From NCBI RefSeq assembly GCF_010685995.1, contig NZ_JAAGWK010000036.1, positions 1-64,000 of the forward strand: DNA of 64,000 nucleotides. Direction: 5' to 3'. Each line of letters opens with the position of its first letter. The first letter of the stretch is position 1. This DNA is from Goekera deserti. Lineage in GTDB: Bacteria; Actinomycetota; Actinomycetes; Mycobacteriales; Geodermatophilaceae. The position numbers and the translations under genes are program-made. Below the pieces are notes generated by a model. The model was not told the origin of the DNA and ran no database searches. It was given only the letters and a program-made list of their open reading frames with translations. This document shows positions 27,246 to 35,272 of the stretch, in pieces.

Positions 27246-27760
27246 CCGGTCCGGGCCGGACCCGGGTGGTGCTCTCCCTCGGCGCGAACCTCGGCGACCG
27301 GGCGGCGACCCTGCGCGCGGCGCTGACCGAGCTCGCCGGGGACGGGCTGGTCGCCCGGTCCACGCTCTACGAGACCCCGCCCTGGGGCCCGGTCGAGCAG
27401 CCGCCGTACCTCAACGCGGTCGCCGTCGTCGTCGGGGAGCGCGACGCCGCAGGCTGGCTGGCCCGGGCGCACGAGCTGGAGGACGCCGCCGGCCGCACCC
27501 GGGACGTGCGCTTCGGCCCGCGCACGCTGGACGTCGACCTGGTCACCGTCACCGCCGCCGACGGCACGCCGGTGCTCAGCGACGCACCGGAGCTGACCCT
27601 GCCGCACCCGCGGGCGCACGAGCGGGCGTTCGTGCTGGTGCCGTGGCTGAGCCTGGACCCGCGGGCCGTGCTGCCCGGGCACGGGCCGGTGGCCGACCTG
27701 CTGGCCGCGCTGCCCCCTGAGGACGTCGCCGGGGTCGTCGGCTGGGACCACCTGGCGTGA
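27242..27760 (+). CDS. folK: HPPK, 6-hydroxymethyl-dihydropterin pyrophosphokinase
   Basis: This 172-residue kinase transfers pyrophosphate from ATP to hydroxymethyl-dihydropterin. Motifs are VVLSLGANLGDRAATLRAAL, YETPPWGPVEQPPYLNAVAV and the signature RFGPRTLDVDLVTV. LPHPRAHERAFVLVPWLSLD follows. It starts by ATGA overlap with folB and ends by GTGA overlap with the next gene. Together with folE, folP and folB it gives the complete pterin branch up to dihydropteroate, apart from the pyrophosphatase step. Confidence 0.96.
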   Translation: MTGPGRTRVVLSLGANLGDRAATLRAALTELAGDGLVARSTLYETPPWGPVEQPPYLNAVAVVVGERDAAGWLARAHELEDAAGRTRDVRFGPRTLDVDLVTVTAADGTPVLSDAPELTLPHPRAHERAFVLVPWLSLDPRAVLPGHGPVADLLAALPPEDVAGVVGWDHLA

Positions 27761-28281
27761 AGCCGCTGCGCCGGCGGGAGCTGGTGGCCCTGGGGGCGGT
27801 CGTCGCGCTGCTGAGCTGGCTGCTGGTGCGCCGGTTCTACGGCGACCTGCCCGCGCTGGACTGGTGGCTGCCGGTGCCGGTGGGCGCGCTCGCGGTGGCC
27901 GAGGCGCTGGGCGCGCGCACGCTGTCCCAGCGGCTGGCCGAGGAGCGTGCCGCCCGGGGTGCGGCCCGGGGCGAGGCGTCCGCCGCCCGGGGGAGCGAGG
28001 CCGCTGCCCGCACGGCGGCGGCCGGCGGACCGGCGCCGCTGGCCCGCCGGGTCGAGCCGATGCTGGTGGCCCGGCTGGCGGTGCTCGCCCAGGCCAGCGC
28101 GGTGACCGCCGCCGCCATCGCCGGCCTGTGGTTGGGCGTGCTGCTGCACACGGTGTCCGAGCTGAGCCGGCTGGCGGCCGCGCCGGGCGACGCCCGCACC
28201 GCGGTGGTCGGCGCCGTCCTGGCGCTCGCGCTCGCGGCCTCGGCGCTGTACCTGGAACGCATCTGCCGCGTCCCGGACTGA
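27757..28281 (+). CDS. DUF3180 membrane protein
   Basis: This 174-residue protein has four predicted membrane segments: LVALGAVVALLSWLLV, WWLPVPVGALAVAEAL, AQASAVTAAAIAGLWLGVLL and VVGAVLALALAASALYL. An Ala/Arg/Glu-rich loop lies between the second and third. DUF3180 genes follow folK in most actinobacteria (Rv3605c in M. tuberculosis). Function is unknown. It starts GTG within the folK stop and is the last gene of the ftsH-fol operon. Confidence 0.85.
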   Translation: MKPLRRRELVALGAVVALLSWLLVRRFYGDLPALDWWLPVPVGALAVAEALGARTLSQRLAEERAARGAARGEASAARGSEAAARTAAAGGPAPLARRVEPMLVARLAVLAQASAVTAAAIAGLWLGVLLHTVSELSRLAAAPGDARTAVVGAVLALALAASALYLERICRVPD

Positions 28282-28340
28282 CGGCCCCGACCGCCGGGGT
28301 GCGGACGGGCGGGCCCACCGGGCTCACCACCGTCCGTCCC

Positions 28341-28391
28341 GGCTCACCAACGTTGGTGAGCCCGGCGCGACGGTGATCAGCTCAGCTGATC
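28341..28391. terminator. Two palindromes between convergent genes
   Basis: A perfect 22-base palindrome (28341-28362) has arms GGCTCACCAAC and GTTGGTGAGCC. A second, perfect around one central C, lies at 28375-28391 (GATCAGCT C AGCTGATC). They sit between the end of the fol operon and the end of the convergent ABC ATPase gene, so a two-way terminator is likely. A half-site GGGCTCACCA also occurs at 28319-28328. Confidence 0.6.
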
Positions 28392-28440
28392 GACGCTGCC
28401 GGCGCCGGGTCCGCCCAGCCACCCCGGCGGGGGAGGGGCG

Positions 28441-29643
28441 TCAGCCGACGGTGGTCAGCGCGGCGCCGGCGGTCTCCGGCGCGGTGCCCTCGACCGAGCG
28501 GCGCAGCGCCGCGTGCAGCGACTCCGGGGTGAGCACGCCCAGGAACCGGCTGCCGTCCAGCACGGCGACCCAGCCGGCCTCCAGCTGCAGCATCTGGGCG
28601 AAGGCGGTCTTCAGCGTGGCGTCGTGAGGCACCCACGCCTCCATCCGCTTGCCCGCGGCCCCCACCGTCCCCGAGCCCTCGGCCCGCTCCTGGGAGATCC
28701 AGCCGTGCAGCTCGTCGTCCGGGCCGAGCACCACGGCCCAGCGGGCCCCGGCGCCCTGCATGGCGGCTCGGGCGGCGGCCAGGTCGTCGTCCACCCGGAC
28801 CACCGGGGGGTGCTCCAGGTCGGCGGCGTCGATGCCGGTCACCGCCAGCCGCTTGAGCCCGCGGTCGGACCCGACGAAGTCGGCGACGAACGGGCTGGCC
28901 GGGCGGCCGAGGAGCTCGGCGGGGCTGGCGAACTGCTCGACCTTCCCGCCCTCGCTCATCACCGCGATCCGGTCCCCGAGGCGCACGGCCTCCTCGATGT
29001 CGTGGGTGACGAAGACGATCGTCTTGCGCACGGTGTCCTGGATGCGCAGGAACTCCGTCTGCAGCCGCTCGCGCACCACCGGGTCGACGGCGGAGAACGG
29101 CTCGTCCATCAGCAGCACCGTCGGGTCGGCGGCCAGCGCCCGGGCGACGCCGGCCCGCTGGCGCTGGCCGCCGGAGAGCTGGTGGGGGTACCGCCTGCCG
29201 AAGGTGGCCGGGTCCAGGCCGACGACGGCGAGCAGCTCGTCGACCCGCTCCCGGGTGCGCTTCTTGTCCCAGCCGAGCAGCCGGGGCACGGTGCCCACGT
29301 TGGCGCGCACGTCCTGGTGCGGGAACAGGCCCACGTTCTGGATGACGTAGCCGATCCGGCGGCGCAGCAGGTTCGGGTCGACGCGGGTCACGTCGTCCTC
29401 GCCCAGCAGGATCCGGCCGGTGCTCGGCTCGATGATCCGGTTGATCATCTTCATGGTCGTCGTCTTGCCGCAGCCGGACGGACCGACCAGCACCGTGAGC
29501 TCACCGGCCGCGAAGGTGAGGTCCAGTTCCTGCACCCCGACGGTGCCGTCGGGGTAGACCTTGCTGACGCCCTGCATGCGGATCGGCTCGGCTCCGCCGG
29601 TGTCCGCGAGGACCTGCTCGGCGCGGGGGGCAGTAGCGTCCAC
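28441..29643 (-). CDS. proV: Osmoprotectant ABC transporter ATP-binding protein
   Basis: This 400-residue ATPase belongs to the glycine betaine/carnitine/choline importers (OpuCA/ProV). It has Walker A GPSGCGKTTTMKM, signature LSGGQRQRAGVARALAADP, Walker B VLLMDEPFSAVDP and the H-loop FVTHDIEEA. Two C-terminal CBS-type repeats (from about 270) can sense ionic strength or nucleotides. It starts GTG at 29643 (MDATAPRAEQVLADTGG). It is transcribed away from the two permease genes and the binding-protein gene, with only 29 bases between the divergent starts. Confidence 0.92.
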   Translation of the reverse strand: MDATAPRAEQVLADTGGAEPIRMQGVSKVYPDGTVGVQELDLTFAAGELTVLVGPSGCGKTTTMKMINRIIEPSTGRILLGEDDVTRVDPNLLRRRIGYVIQNVGLFPHQDVRANVGTVPRLLGWDKKRTRERVDELLAVVGLDPATFGRRYPHQLSGGQRQRAGVARALAADPTVLLMDEPFSAVDPVVRERLQTEFLRIQDTVRKTIVFVTHDIEEAVRLGDRIAVMSEGGKVEQFASPAELLGRPASPFVADFVGSDRGLKRLAVTGIDAADLEHPPVVRVDDDLAAARAAMQGAGARWAVVLGPDDELHGWISQERAEGSGTVGAAGKRMEAWVPHDATLKTAFAQMLQLEAGWVAVLDGSRFLGVLTPESLHAALRRSVEGTAPETAGAALTTVG

Positions 29644-29672
29644 GGTGTGACCTTCCTGCTGGGCGCCCAGTC

Positions 29673-30386
29673 GTGGGCGCAGTCGTGACCGGAGCGGGCG
29701 GTGCCGTGCTGGCCGTCGATGCCGGGCCGAACCCGTGGTTCAGCTCGTCATGGGTGGTGGACAACTGGTCGGTCATCATGCCCCTGCTCGAGCAGCACGT
29801 GCGGCTGACCCTGGTCTCGGTGGCCATCGGGACGCTGCTGGCCTTCCCGCTGACGCTCCTCGCGCGGCGCAGCCGGTACCTCGCCGCGCCGGTGCTGGGG
29901 CTGTCCACGCTGATCTACACGATCCCGTCGCTGGCGATGTTCGCGTTCCTGTCGCCCTACACCGGGCTGACCGAGCGGACGGTGATCGTCGGGCTGGTGC
30001 TCTACTCGCTCGTCGTGCTGGTGCGCAACTTCCTGGCCGGCCTGCAGGCGGTGCCGGACGAGGTGCGCGAGGCGGCCCGCGGCATGGGCTACGGCTCGGC
30101 CCGGCTGCTGTTCACCGTGGAGGTCCCGCTGGCGCTGCCCTCGATCATCGCCGGGCTGCGGATCGCCACCGTGTCCACGATCGCGCTGGTCACCGTGGGC
30201 GTGCTGGTCGGGCAGGGCGGGCTGGGGCAGATCATCATCGTCAACGGCTTCAGCGCCAACTACTACCGCCCGCCGATCGTGTTCGGCACCCTGGCCTGCG
30301 TGCTGCTGGCCCTGGTCGCCGACCAGCTGCTGGCCCTGACCGAGCGGGTGCTGAGCCCCTGGAACCGCACCCGGGCCGCCGCGTGA
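29673..30386 (+). CDS. proW: Osmoprotectant ABC transporter permease
   Basis: This 237-residue permease of the OpuCB/ProW type has about five or six membrane segments and the coupling-loop motif EAARGMGYGSARLLFTVEVP. The segment IAGLRIATVSTIALVTVGVL and the family phrase GQGGLGQIIIVNGF follow. The N-terminus includes a periplasmic-side stretch (NPWFSSSWVVDNWSVIMPLL). The GTG start at 29673 is tentative; GTG 29685 is also in frame. Its stop overlaps the second permease start (GTGA). Confidence 0.9.
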   Translation: MGAVVTGAGGAVLAVDAGPNPWFSSSWVVDNWSVIMPLLEQHVRLTLVSVAIGTLLAFPLTLLARRSRYLAAPVLGLSTLIYTIPSLAMFAFLSPYTGLTERTVIVGLVLYSLVVLVRNFLAGLQAVPDEVREAARGMGYGSARLLFTVEVPLALPSIIAGLRIATVSTIALVTVGVLVGQGGLGQIIIVNGFSANYYRPPIVFGTLACVLLALVADQLLALTERVLSPWNRTRAAA

Positions 30387-31132
30387 ACGCCTTCCGCGAC
30401 GCCTTCGTCTACCTCAACGACCCGCTGAACTGGTCGCGGCCCAACGGGATCCTCGACCTGCTCGGGGACCACCTGCGCATCTCGCTGCTGGCCATGGCCG
30501 TCGCGCTGCTGATCGCCGTCCCGCTGGCGGCGGTGCTCGGCCACCGCGGCACCGGCGGCGGCTTCACCGTCGGGCTGGTCAACATCTCCCGCGCCGTGCC
30601 GACGCTGGCCATCCTGGCGATCTTCGCGGTCACCTCGATCGGCTTCACCATCTGGGCGCCGGTCATCGCGCTGGCGATCTTCGCCGTCCCGCCGATCCTG
30701 GCCAACACCTACGTCGGCTTCCGCGGCGTCGACCGGGACGTCGTCGAGGCCGCCCGCGCCATGGGGATGAGCGGCCGGCAGATCGTGTTCCGGGTGGAGC
30801 TCCCGCTGGCCACGCCGATGATGCTCACCGGCATCCGCACCTCCGCGGTGCAGGTGGTGGCCACCGCCACGCTGGCCGCGCTGCTCGGCGGCGGGACGCT
30901 CGGCCAGGTCATCCGGATCGGCTTCGCCCGGCAGGACAACGGGATCATCATCGCCGGGGCGCTGCTCGTCGCCGGGCTGGCGATGGCCACCGAGCTGCTG
31001 CTGTCGGTGGTCGGCTGGCTGGTCACCCCGGGTGCCCGGGAGCTGCCGTTCCGGCGGGCAGCGAGCGTCCGCCCGGTGGGCGAGGACGTCGTCACGAGCG
31101 GGAGTGTGCAGGTCAGCGGCCTGCGAGTGTGA
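30383..31132 (+). CDS. proZ: Osmoprotectant ABC transporter permease, second subunit
   Basis: This 249-residue permease is paralogous to the preceding one. It has membrane segments such as ISLLAMAVALLIAVPLAAVL and the coupling motif EAARAMGMSGRQIVFRVELP. ATLAALLGGGTLGQVIRIGF and a last membrane segment follow. It starts MNAFRDAFVYLNDPLNWSRP (GTG in the previous stop). The C-terminal 30 residues are a soluble tail. The two permeases form the heterodimeric channel for compatible-solute uptake, used in osmotic and desiccation stress. Confidence 0.92.
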   Translation: MNAFRDAFVYLNDPLNWSRPNGILDLLGDHLRISLLAMAVALLIAVPLAAVLGHRGTGGGFTVGLVNISRAVPTLAILAIFAVTSIGFTIWAPVIALAIFAVPPILANTYVGFRGVDRDVVEAARAMGMSGRQIVFRVELPLATPMMLTGIRTSAVQVVATATLAALLGGGTLGQVIRIGFARQDNGIIIAGALLVAGLAMATELLLSVVGWLVTPGARELPFRRAASVRPVGEDVVTSGSVQVSGLRV

Positions 31133-31281
31133 CGCCGGGCACTCGGTAACGAGCTGGCAACACTGTGCCTGATGCGTTGCGTGTTGCGGGAGGGGGAGGT
31201 TCAGTGGGCCACCGCGGGAACGTCCCGCCAGACACGCGTTGCGGCCAGAAGCGGCCGCACGGGACACAGAAGGCGGATGCC

Positions 31282-32271
31282 ATGCGCATGCGTGCCCGAC
31301 ACATCAGCATCCTCGCGGTCGCCGCGATCGCCCTCACCGCGTGCGGTGACTCCGGGTCCTCCGACAGCGGCGGCGGCACCGGTTCGGGCGGCACCGCCTC
31401 CGGCGACGCGTGCGCCCCGGTCCCCGGTGACCAGCTCGTCCCGCTCGAGGACGACAAGGGCCTGCAGCCCGCGGAGAACGTCATCCCGACCGCCAACGCG
31501 GCGTACGCCTCCGCGAACCCGACCGCCCTGGACGCGCTGGACACGGTCTCGGCCGTGCTCACCACCGAGGACCTGATCGGGCTGAACTCCGCCGTGGACA
31601 ACGAGCGGCGCAGCGTCGCCGACGTGGCCGCGGAGTACGTGACCGAGAACGACCTGGGGTCCGGTGTCACCGGCAGCGGCGCGGTCACCGTCGGGGCGGC
31701 CAGCTTCACCGAGAGCCAGATCCTGGCGGCGGTCTACGCCGGTGCGCTGAACGCGGCCGGCTTCACCGCCACCGTGCAGACCGTCGGTGCCCGCGAGGGC
31801 TACCTGCCGGCGCTGCAGCGCGGTGAGTTCCAGCTGTTCCCCGAGTACGTCGGCACGCTGACCGAGTACCTCGAGGGCAACCCGGACACCGCCGTGGCCA
31901 CCGCCGACCTGCAGGCGACCCTGGTCGAGCTCACCACGCTGGGCCAGGCTGCCGGCCTGTCCTTCGGCACCCCCGCCGACGCCGTCGACGCCAACGCGTT
32001 CGCCATCACCACCACCCTGCAGGACGCGCTGGGTGGCATCACCACGCTCTCCGAGCTGGCCGAGGCGTGCTCGGACGGCTCCCTGGTCCTCGGCGGCACG
32101 CCGGAGTGCGAGACCCGGCCGCTGTGCCAGGTCGGCCTGGAGCAGACCTACGGCCTCTCCTTCGCCAGCGTCGAGTCCCTGGAGCTGGGCCCGAACATCA
32201 ACAACGCGGTGAAGCAGGGCGTGGTCTCCCTCGGCCTGTCCAACAGCACCGACCCGGCCTTCGCCCAGTAG
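31282..32271 (+). CDS. proX: Circularly permuted osmoprotectant-binding lipoprotein
   Basis: This is a 329-residue lipoprotein: signal peptide MRMRARHISILAVAAIALTA, lipobox LTAC with Cys21, then a Gly/Ser linker. Residues about 51-126 (QLVPLEDDKGLQPAENVIP, LDALDTVSAVLTTEDLIGLN, VADVAAEYVTENDL) match the C-terminal end of normal OpuCC/ProX proteins. After a GSGVTGSG linker, residues 134 onward (VTVGAASFTESQILAAVYAG, GYLPALQRGEFQLFPEYVGT, LVLGGTPECETRPLCQVGLE) match their N-terminal and middle parts. The protein then stops at VSLGLSNSTDPAFAQ, where normal homologs would continue into the segment now at the front. It binds betaine-like solutes for the adjacent permeases. Start ATG 31282. Confidence 0.85.
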   Translation: MRMRARHISILAVAAIALTACGDSGSSDSGGGTGSGGTASGDACAPVPGDQLVPLEDDKGLQPAENVIPTANAAYASANPTALDALDTVSAVLTTEDLIGLNSAVDNERRSVADVAAEYVTENDLGSGVTGSGAVTVGAASFTESQILAAVYAGALNAAGFTATVQTVGAREGYLPALQRGEFQLFPEYVGTLTEYLEGNPDTAVATADLQATLVELTTLGQAAGLSFGTPADAVDANAFAITTTLQDALGGITTLSELAEACSDGSLVLGGTPECETRPLCQVGLEQTYGLSFASVESLELGPNINNAVKQGVVSLGLSNSTDPAFAQ

Positions 32272-32342
32272 CGAGAGGACCCGGCTGCCCCCACGCCACG
32301 CTCCGCGCGGCGCCGGGCCCTGCAGCCAGCCGTTCGAGCCGA

Positions 32343-32373
32343 GCGAGGCGGGCACCCCGGGTGCCCGCCTCGC
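32343..32373. terminator. Strong hairpin between proX and DUF1684
   Basis: GCGAGGCGGGCAC and GTGCCCGCCTCGC pair perfectly around CCCGG, beginning 71 bases after the proX stop and ending just before the convergent DUF1684 stop at 32378. It probably serves both genes. Confidence 0.75.
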
Positions 32374-32377
32374 TGCG

Positions 32378-32986
32378 TCAGTACCACCCGCCGGGCGGCA
32401 GTTGCTCCCCGGCGGCGACGACGGCGTCGGTCCGGTTGCCCTCCGGGGCCAGCGGGCACGACCAGCGCGGGTCGTAGGTGCACGACGGGTGGTAGGCGAA
32501 GTTCAGGTCGACCACCAGCCGGGTGGTGGTCGCGCCGAGGTCGGCGCCCTTCACGGTGTCCAGCACGTATCGCCCGCCGCCGTAGGTGCCGCGGCCGGCG
32601 CTGCCGTCCCGCAGCGGCAGGAACAGCCCGCCGCCGTACCCGCCCAGCCACCACACGTCCACCGTGCCCAGCGCGCCGAGGGCGACCCGGCCGGACCGCC
32701 GCAGGACCACCACGCCGTCGTCGGCGGTGGGCAGCTCCACCCGGGTCGGCGGCAGGGCGGTGTCCAGGACGGCGTCGAAGCGCAGCGCCGGGTCGTACGG
32801 CGCGACCGGCAGGCCGGTGAACGACGCCCGCGCCTGCTCGCCCAGCGGGGAGTCCGGGTGGCCGGCGAACAGCTCGTCCCGGCCGTCCCGCCAGGTGCGC
32901 CACCCGGCCTCGGGATCGGTCGCCGCGCGCGCCGCGGCGTAGAGGCCGGCGACCCGGCGTCGCCAGTCGAGCAGGGTGAGGGACAT
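32378..32986 (-). CDS. DUF1684 protein
   Basis: This 202-residue cytoplasmic protein of the DUF1684 family starts MSLTLLDWRRRVAGLYAAAR at 32986. Typical features are the N-terminal WRxGRDELFAGHPDSPL block, a beta-rich centre with the GRYVLDTVKGADLG stretch, and the family end VVDLNFAYHPSCTYDPRWSC then PLAPEGNR. The conserved NFAYHPSC...W segment looks like an active or ligand site, but no enzyme activity is firmly known. It is divergent from the DUF6779 gene (65 bases apart). Confidence 0.75.
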   Translation of the reverse strand: MSLTLLDWRRRVAGLYAAARAATDPEAGWRTWRDGRDELFAGHPDSPLGEQARASFTGLPVAPYDPALRFDAVLDTALPPTRVELPTADDGVVVLRRSGRVALGALGTVDVWWLGGYGGGLFLPLRDGSAGRGTYGGGRYVLDTVKGADLGATTTRLVVDLNFAYHPSCTYDPRWSCPLAPEGNRTDAVVAAGEQLPPGGWY

Positions 32987-33051
32987 CCGGCCACTGTGGC
33001 ACGCCCGCCACCGGACCGGCCCGGGCAGTCACAGCCTCTACGCTGAGCGTC

Positions 33052-35217
33052 ATGGCCGGGCGTCGGGACGAGACGACCGGGGGACCGGTGGACGAGTCCT
33101 CCGGTCCGTGGCCGCCTGCCGGTGCCCCGCCGACCGAGGCGCTGACCCCCGGGCCCTGGGTGCAGCAGCCCTGGGCCGCCGGTCCGCCGGCTGCCTGGCC
33201 GCCGGCGGCCGTGCCCCCGGGCGCAGGGTCCCCGCCACTGGACGAGCCCGCCCCGGAGCCGCGTGCCGAGGACGCGCCGGCGACCGGCTCGCGGGTGCCC
33301 GAGTCGCGCATCGCCGCACCGGCGGCCGACCCCGGTCCGGGTGGGGCGCGCTCACCCTCGCTGCGGGTCGCCGCCCTGGCCCTCGGCGTGGTGCTCGCGA
33401 TCGGTGCGAGCCTGGCCGCCTTCATCACCGAGGACCCGCTGTACCTGCGGCTGGCCGTGCTCGGCGTCGCCTGGGCCTTCGCCATCGCGCTGCTGGCGGC
33501 GGGCAGCCGGCGGGCGGACCAGATCGTCGCCGCCGGCCGCGAGCAGGAGCTGCGGCACTCCTACGACCTGGAGCTGGAGCGCGAGGTCGCCGCCCGCCGG
33601 GAGTACGAGCTGCGGCTGGAGAACCAGCTGCGGCGCGAGGCGCAGGAGGCGATGCGCAGCGAGGTCGAGGCGATGCGCCGCGACCTGTCCTCGCTGGCCC
33701 AGCTGCGCGGGGAGCTGCAGGACCTCTCCGCGCTGCGCTCGGACCTCCGGCAGGACATGTCCCGGATGCGGGCCGAGCTCACCGAGCAGCTCTCCGGGGA
33801 GATGCTGGTCGAGCGGATCGTCATGCGGACCCAGTCGATCCGGATGCCGGCCGACCGGCCCTCGCTGGAGGGCAGCGGCACCGTGCTCGCCGGCTCCACC
33901 GCCTGGGACGAGCGCTGGCAGGACGACCAGCGGACCGAGCAGCTGGACCCGTCCGAGGAGCCCGTGCCCGGCGGCCCCGCGGCCGGTGGCCGGGCCGCGG
34001 CCGGCGGCGCACCGGCCCACGCCGCCGACCGGTCCCACGACCCCGACCGCGCCGGGGACGACGGTGCGTCCCTGCCAGACGACGGTCCGCCCGCCGAGGA
34101 CCCTGCGCCGCCCGCCCGGACCGAGGTGATCGGCCGTGCCCCGCTGGGTGGTGCGCGGGTCACCGACGACGGCCCCCGCCCGCCGGCGGACCCCCGCGGC
34201 AGCCACCGGCCGGCCGCTCCGCGGGCCAACGGCACCCCGGTCGCCCGGCCCGCCGGAGCCCCGCGCACCCCCGCCTCGCCACTGCGCCCGGCCGCCCAGC
34301 CGGCGGCTGCGGGACAGCCGGTCCCCGCGTCGCCGGTGCCGGGCAGGCGGTCCGGCGCGGGGCAGGCCCCGGTCGGACCCCAGCCCGCCGCCCGGCCCGC
34401 GGCCGCCGAGCCGGACGCCGCCCAGCCCTCGGCCGCCCAGCCCTCGGCCGCCCAGCCCCCGGCCGCCCAGCACTCGGCGGCGCAGTCCGACGCGCCGGCG
34501 GCCGGCCCGCAGGCGGTCGCGCCGACGCCTGCACCACTGCGCCCGGCGTCGCCGCGGCCTGCGGCCGGCAGCAGCGCCTCCCGGTGGCCCCGGACGCCCT
34601 CGGCAGAGCCCACGCCCTCCGGGGTGCAGCCCGCGCACGGCCTGGTCCGGCCGCAGTCGGCACCCGCGGTGCCGGTCCCCGCGCCGGCGCCCGTGGAGCC
34701 CGACGTCCCGGTGCCCGTCGAGTGGGACCCCGCCCCGGTCGACCCCTGGCGGGCCGCACCGGCCGAGGGGCGCCGGCACCGCCGCCGGGCACCCGAGCCG
34801 GACGACGACGCCGTCGCCCCGGTGCCCGGTGCCCTGCCGCCCGCGGCCCCCTGGGACGACGACGCCGCCAGCGGGACGCCGACGTACGACGCGCGGTCCT
34901 CGGCGCCACCCGCCTACGCGACACCCGCGTACGCGTCACCCGCCTACGAGGCGCCTGCGTACGAGGCGCCTGCGTACGAGACACCTGCGTACGAGACACC
35001 GGCCTACGAGGGACATGCGTACGAGGCGCCGGGGTACGACGAGGCCCCGGCCCCCGCCGGGGCGTTCGACGACGTCGAGGAGCCCAGCGGCCACCAGCGG
35101 CTGGCGCAGATCCTGGCCGAGAACGGCGTCTCCACGGGTGGCCGGCGCCGCCGCCGGCACCGCGACGACGACGACGGCGACGACGACGTGCTGGCCCGGG
35201 TGCTCCGGGGCGACTGA
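33052..35217 (+). CDS. DUF6779-type membrane protein with repeat-rich tail
   Basis: This 721-residue protein corresponds by position and layout to M. tuberculosis Rv3604c, an Ala/Pro-rich membrane protein. Residues 1-100 are Pro-rich. Two adjacent membrane segments follow (VAALALGVVLAIGASLAAFI and LRLAVLGVAWAFAIALLAAG). A long charged coiled coil (about 165-250, ELEREVAARREYELRLENQL) comes next. The rest is low-complexity Ala/Pro/Asp, including about nine pentapeptide repeats of the type AYEAP/AYETP near 622-662. The end is basic-acidic (GGRRRRRHRDDDDGDDD). Role unknown; such architecture suggests an envelope or division scaffold. ATG 33052 lies 7 bases after TACGCT, so it is probably leaderless. 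Confidence 0.7.
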   Translation: MAGRRDETTGGPVDESSGPWPPAGAPPTEALTPGPWVQQPWAAGPPAAWPPAAVPPGAGSPPLDEPAPEPRAEDAPATGSRVPESRIAAPAADPGPGGARSPSLRVAALALGVVLAIGASLAAFITEDPLYLRLAVLGVAWAFAIALLAAGSRRADQIVAAGREQELRHSYDLELEREVAARREYELRLENQLRREAQEAMRSEVEAMRRDLSSLAQLRGELQDLSALRSDLRQDMSRMRAELTEQLSGEMLVERIVMRTQSIRMPADRPSLEGSGTVLAGSTAWDERWQDDQRTEQLDPSEEPVPGGPAAGGRAAAGGAPAHAADRSHDPDRAGDDGASLPDDGPPAEDPAPPARTEVIGRAPLGGARVTDDGPRPPADPRGSHRPAAPRANGTPVARPAGAPRTPASPLRPAAQPAAAGQPVPASPVPGRRSGAGQAPVGPQPAARPAAAEPDAAQPSAAQPSAAQPPAAQHSAAQSDAPAAGPQAVAPTPAPLRPASPRPAAGSSASRWPRTPSAEPTPSGVQPAHGLVRPQSAPAVPVPAPAPVEPDVPVPVEWDPAPVDPWRAAPAEGRRHRRRAPEPDDDAVAPVPGALPPAAPWDDDAASGTPTYDARSSAPPAYATPAYASPAYEAPAYEAPAYETPAYETPAYEGHAYEAPGYDEAPAPAGAFDDVEEPSGHQRLAQILAENGVSTGGRRRRRHRDDDDGDDDVLARVLRGD
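34905..35037 (+). repeat. 15-base tandem repeats inside the DUF6779 gene
   Basis: About nine copies of a 15-base unit (like GCCTACGAGGCGCCT) encode the pentapeptide array PAYAT, PAYAS, PAYEA, PAYEA, PAYET, PAYET, then diverged copies. The variation keeps the Tyr in each unit. Slippage could change copy number between strains. Confidence 0.75.
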
Positions 35218-35272
35218 GGACGGACCGCGCCCCTCCCCGCGACGCACTTCGAGCCTGCGAGGGGGTCCTCTC

